A DNA stretch of 64,000 bases from Candidatus Omnitrophota bacterium. Its GTDB lineage: Bacteria > Omnitrophota > Omnitrophia > Omnitrophales > Aquincolibacteriaceae. Position numbers and translations under genes: made by a program. The stretch is from contig JAKLFP010000007.1 of the NCBI GenBank assembly GCA_022711115.1, forward strand, positions 62,001 to 126,000, given 5' to 3'. Shown here piece by piece: positions 61,173 through 64,000 of the stretch; positions within the stretch are counted from its first letter, which is position 1, and each line of letters starts with the position of its first letter. The notes beneath the pieces are model-generated. The model had not been told where the DNA came from, did not search any database, and was given only the letters and a program-made list of their open reading frames with translations.

Positions 61173-62817
61173 CAATATTTTTGATGATATGGAGAATTCA
61201 AAAAAAGAAAAAGCCAGTAAGGACTTGTTGTTTTTCGCGACCACGTATTTTCCAAAATACTGCACCCTCTCGTTTTCTATGATGCATAAAGAGATGGCCG
61301 CATCGCTTCAGGAAATGACGTTTTCGCGGAAAAAACGCTATGCCTTTGCAGCGCCTCGCGGCTATGCAAAAAGTACCTTTGTGACCTTGATCTATGTTTT
61401 GTGGTGCATTTGCTACAAGTACGAGACTTGTATCGTGATTGCATCAAGCACGAAGGATCAATCGCGGAGACTCCTTTCTCATATTCGCAAGGAGCTCGAA
61501 TCCAACCCGCTTTTGCGGAGAGCATTCCCGGAAGTCATCTTGCGCCCGTTGGCGAGATGGAGCCAGGAGGAGATTATCTGCAAAAACGGCGTTTCCGTAT
61601 CTATTTCCAGCCCGCAGCATAGGAGCCGCGGTTTGCGTAATGCGGAAGCGAAACCCGGGTTGATTATTTTGGACGATGCGGATAGCGATGACAGTGTCCG
61701 CAAGCCTGAACAGCGCGAAAAGACTTTCGAGTGGTTCTCAAAAGTCGTGATGTACTTGGGATCTGATATCGCGAATATAGTCGCGGTCGGCACGATCATG
61801 CATCATGACTCCTTGCTTGCCAAAATGATCCGGAAAGAAGATGAATTTTCGAGATGGGTTTCCAAGAAATATAGGGCGATCATCGCGGATGCTAATCATT
61901 CGGATCTCTGGGAGCAGTGGCGCCGGATTCTACATAACCGAAATCTCGCCTGGGATCAAAACAGCGCGGAAGCGGCTATGAGGTTCTATGAGGAAAATAA
62001 AACGCAGATGCTCCTTGGCGCGGAGGTTCTTTGGAAGGAAAAGGAAGATTACCTGAGTCTCATGCTTCTCCAGGAGCAGGGAAGCGCTTCCTTTTATTCC
62101 GAGAAAATGAACGAACCTCTTACGGAGGCCAGCGTACGCAAGGAGGAGATCGCCTTTTATGACGAAGGGCTTTTTGCGGATGTGGGAAGCATTTTCCAGC
62201 AGCTGTCTGCCAAGGGTATAAAAACGACCTCAGTCGGCGCGTGCGATCCTTCCTCCGGAAGACCTCGCGGGGATTATTCCGCGATCGTCACAGCCTATGT
62301 GACGACAGATAAAGAAATATACGTCGTAGACGCCGAGCAGGTTCGCTGTGATTTTTCTACGCTGATGGACAAAATCTATCAGTATCACAAGCTGCGAAAA
62401 TTCCAATCTTTTTTCTATGAAGAAAATGGAATGCAGTATTGGCTCGGAGGTGAACTGCAAAAGAAGTATAAGGACTTGCCCGTGAAGCCTGTGAAAAACA
62501 CGGACCCGAAGGATGCGAGGATTCAGAAGCTTCTCTTCTACATTCGCAGCGGTCGGGTGAAGCTGTCGAAGCGCCTTACGGATCTTATCCGTCAGGTAAC
62601 GACTTATCCGTATTGCGATCACGACGATTTGTTGGACGCGCTGTCTATGATCCTGGATGCTCCGGACGGTCCGGATTGGGAATTTCGTCTTAAAGTTCTC
62701 AAGATGTTTGCTCCAGGGCCAGGTTCTGATAAATATCGATCCTGGAAAAAGACCTACCTAGCCAATGGTACCATCATTGAAGGGCCTGGTGATTTTGTGG
62801 GTGGGGTTCTCCGTTAG
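61165..62817 (+). CDS. terL: Phage terminase large subunit
   Basis: A 550-residue packaging motor. The ATPase half has the Walker A variant APRGYAKST near 63 and Walker B LIILDDADSDD near 167. The RNase H-like nuclease half begins at GACDPSSGRPRGDYSA near 358 and has a later acidic cluster in DHDDLLDALSM. No portal or capsid gene follows within the window, so the element is either an incomplete prophage, a satellite, or its head genes are beyond the edge. The stop codon is followed directly by leader element A. Confidence 0.9.
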   Translation: MSDNIFDDMENSKKEKASKDLLFFATTYFPKYCTLSFSMMHKEMAASLQEMTFSRKKRYAFAAPRGYAKSTFVTLIYVLWCICYKYETCIVIASSTKDQSRRLLSHIRKELESNPLLRRAFPEVILRPLARWSQEEIICKNGVSVSISSPQHRSRGLRNAEAKPGLIILDDADSDDSVRKPEQREKTFEWFSKVVMYLGSDIANIVAVGTIMHHDSLLAKMIRKEDEFSRWVSKKYRAIIADANHSDLWEQWRRILHNRNLAWDQNSAEAAMRFYEENKTQMLLGAEVLWKEKEDYLSLMLLQEQGSASFYSEKMNEPLTEASVRKEEIAFYDEGLFADVGSIFQQLSAKGIKTTSVGACDPSSGRPRGDYSAIVTAYVTTDKEIYVVDAEQVRCDFSTLMDKIYQYHKLRKFQSFFYEENGMQYWLGGELQKKYKDLPVKPVKNTDPKDARIQKLLFYIRSGRVKLSKRLTDLIRQVTTYPYCDHDDLLDALSMILDAPDGPDWEFRLKVLKMFAPGPGSDKYRSWKKTYLANGTIIEGPGDFVGGVLR

Positions 62818-62852
62818 GACTTGCTATAACCCGCGGCGTATGGATGTATGTC
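62818..62852 (+). repeat. Leader element A, right copy
   Basis: It starts GACTTGCTATAACCCG and contains ATGTATGT, like the minus-strand sequence at 41071-41115. It begins at the base after the terL stop and leads into the small HTH gene. The two copies are in opposite orientation and 21.7 kb apart. Confidence 0.55.
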
Positions 62853-62859
62853 ATGCGCC

Positions 62860-63156
62860 ATGAAAAAGAAAGAGTACGACAGAAAGTTCCTGCGGCTGGT
62901 CGTGATCATCTACCGTCTGGCCACGACCGGCCGCATCCGAACCACCGATCTTGCCCGAGCTGGTGGCGTTACCATCCGCACCGTCCAGAGAGACCTTGCC
63001 CTTATTGAAAGGGGAGGTTTTCCCTTAGTCCGTACCCCCGCCGGGTGGCAGTTTGTAGAGGGGTTCCGCCTTAATCTCCCGTCTTTTCCCAATAGAAGGA
63101 AGTTTTTTAAACCCGGTGCCGGGGTGTCTAAAAAAATATATACGAGGCGGCGATAA
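62860..63156 (+). CDS. Stand-alone HTH protein, related to WYL regulators
   Basis: A 98-residue protein with a DeoR-type winged helix (RIRTTDLARAGGVTIRTVQRD) and the short beta extension GWQFVEGF. It matches the N-terminus of the WYL regulator that starts at 63393, but ends in a basic tail where the WYL ligand domain would follow. It may be a natural solo repressor or a truncated paralogue. An ATG at 62848 would add four residues. No clear ribosome-binding site is visible. Confidence 0.7.
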   Translation: MKKKEYDRKFLRLVVIIYRLATTGRIRTTDLARAGGVTIRTVQRDLALIERGGFPLVRTPAGWQFVEGFRLNLPSFPNRRKFFKPGAGVSKKIYTRRR

Positions 63157-63157
63157 A

Positions 63158-63175
63158 GCGACATAATGTTGTCGC
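63158..63175. promoter_or_regulatory. Operator-like palindrome (element B, right copy)
   Basis: GCGACA (63158-63163) and TGTCGC (63170-63175) flank TAATGT. It overlaps the end of the HTH gene region and lies 25 bp before the small membrane protein gene. A 14-of-18 match occurs at 41138-41155. A WYL/HTH regulator is the natural candidate to bind it. Confidence 0.5.
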
Positions 63176-63199
63176 GATGGCCTGTTAGGATCTCATTAT

Positions 63200-63406
63200 A
63201 TGGAAAGTCGAATTGGGTGGTTTCTTTTAGGAATCGTTGCTGCAGTGGGCACCGGTTTGGGGATTCTGTCAGGCTTTTTATTTATCCAGAACAGACGAAT
63301 GAAGCGGCGGTTTTGCGAACTTATGCACGACAAGGGAGCCCTTACCGCGCAGGTTTCAATTTTGGAGGACGCGCTCAAAGCGAAGGAGAGTTATGACCAA
63401 AAATAA
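63200..63406 (+). CDS. Small single-pass membrane protein
   Basis: A 68-residue protein with one hydrophobic helix (about residues 7-29, WFLLGIVAAVGTGLGILSGF) followed by a positively charged, coiled-coil-like tail. There is no signal cleavage motif. Small proteins of this shape in phage-derived islands include lysis accessory proteins, but nothing proves that here. The gene overlaps the next one by 14 bp. AGGA lies upstream of the ATG. Confidence 0.55.
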   Translation: MESRIGWFLLGIVAAVGTGLGILSGFLFIQNRRMKRRFCELMHDKGALTAQVSILEDALKAKESYDQK

Positions 63407-64000
63407 ATCATATGACAAAAAAATATTCAGGCTGATGACGATTCTCAATAAACTCAATGGCGGCGGGCAGGTCCGAACCAGCGAGATCGCCAAGGAATTT
63501 AACGTTTCGATCCGGAGCGTTCAGCGCGATATCGAACTTTTAAATCAAACGCAGTTTCCCGTCGTGTCCCTCGAAAAGGGGGTTTATTCCTTCATGGAAG
63601 GTTTTTCACTCAAGAAGATGATGCTCACAAACGAAGAGGCGTCACTTCTTGCGTTTTTTCATGAGATCGCGGACTCCCTCGGGAAGAGTTTCTCCGAGTC
63701 CTTTCGTAGCCTCGAAAGCAAGGTGCTCGCTTCGGAAGAAGATTCTCCTTTTTATGTAAAGCTTCCGGAAACGAACGCTCACATGAAGAACTTTCCTTTT
63801 CTTAAAGAGCTTGAGAAAGCGGTATCAGATTCTCAAAAAGTTGTTATCAAATATGAAACCGAAAAGGGGATTGAAGAGTTCAAGCTGTGTCCCTTGAAGA
63901 TCATTAATTTTGAGGGTTTTTGGTATCTTCTCGCCATGCCGGACGGAAAACGCGCTTTCTGGAAATTTCGATCCGAGAAGATCAAAGGATTGGAGATGCT
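63393..64000 (+). CDS. WYL-domain transcriptional regulator (cut by window end)
   Basis: At least 202 residues, open at the window edge. The winged helix (QVRTSEIAKEFNVSIRSVQRD) is at residues 24-44, and a ligand-binding region ends with the family signature FWYLLAM. WYL regulators such as BrxR and CapW control phage-defence genes and respond to nucleic acid or second messengers. GAAGGAGAG lies ahead of the ATG. It may control this island through the nearby palindrome; that is inference. Confidence 0.82.
   Translation, partial: MTKNKSYDKKIFRLMTILNKLNGGGQVRTSEIAKEFNVSIRSVQRDIELLNQTQFPVVSLEKGVYSFMEGFSLKKMMLTNEEASLLAFFHEIADSLGKSFSESFRSLESKVLASEEDSPFYVKLPETNAHMKNFPFLKELEKAVSDSQKVVIKYETEKGIEEFKLCPLKIINFEGFWYLLAMPDGKRAFWKFRSEKIKGLEM

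Noticed and set aside
1-64000. CRISPR arrays and ribosomal RNA genes
   Set aside because: I saw no regularly spaced repeats of 25-40 bases and no rRNA-like sequence on either strand by reading.

Overview
The window looks like chromosomal DNA of an uncultured, strictly anaerobic, hydrogen-metabolising bacterium with a mid-40s percent GC impression. The gene mix would suit a Candidatus Omnitrophota-like lineage: two NAD-linked [FeFe] hydrogenases, all three maturases, a Rex regulator, tandem type IV pseudopilins and a TTG-started rpsB. That placement is an inference from gene content and style, not from a marker tree.

The left end (1-3.9 kb) holds a cut-off reading frame with a possible insertion-sequence end, then a metallophosphoesterase, a double-receiver response regulator, a secreted protein of unknown role, a yeast-type cytosine deaminase and a cupin. 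From 4.0 to 23.6 kb there is a redox block. It begins with an NfnAB-type transhydrogenase and a two-component pair. Hydrogenase operon 1 follows (HydC; HydB fused to a GltD/NfnB-like flavoprotein; HydA), then rex, then hydrogenase operon 2 of the HndABCD type with an AhpD-like protein in front. Behind it come a TM1266-type regulator and hydF, hydG, hydE. Two similar Rex-type palindromes, in front of operon 1 and in front of rex, suggest NADH/NAD+ control. HydA1, HydG and HydF each carry a non-canonical residue at or next to a cluster ligand.

From 23.6 to 38.8 kb lies ordinary core and surface biology: a GT87-type membrane glycosyltransferase, a four-gene sugar cluster (UXS-like, cupin, SDR, C-methyltransferase), a kinase fused to a degenerate GGDEF domain with its response regulator, a class I amidotransferase, metF, a stand-alone MshEN protein, aspartate ammonia-lyase, two tandem pseudopilins, then rpsB-tsf-pyrH-frr and tRNA-Lys(UUU).

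Downstream of tRNA-Lys a mobile island runs to the end of the window. It starts with a large serine recombinase and a DUF2924 protein. It carries a CoiA-like nuclease, a LysR regulator, RmuC, a complete type I restriction-modification system (hsdR-hsdM-hsdS), a tightly coupled three-gene ATPase cassette (DUF3696 ATPase, a protein with a possible PLD-like C-terminus, an OLD-family nuclease), and a GIY-YIG / unknown / HKD-nuclease cassette. A 368-bp gene-free stretch with strong predicted RNA structure follows, then a ParB-methyltransferase, small and large terminase, and two paralogous WYL-type regulators around a small membrane protein. Two different short DNA elements occur near both ends of this cargo (about 41.1 kb and 62.8-63.2 kb), which suggests coordinated control. 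The best candidates for an undescribed system are the 54.3-58.9 kb cassette and the 49.9-54.2 kb cassette.
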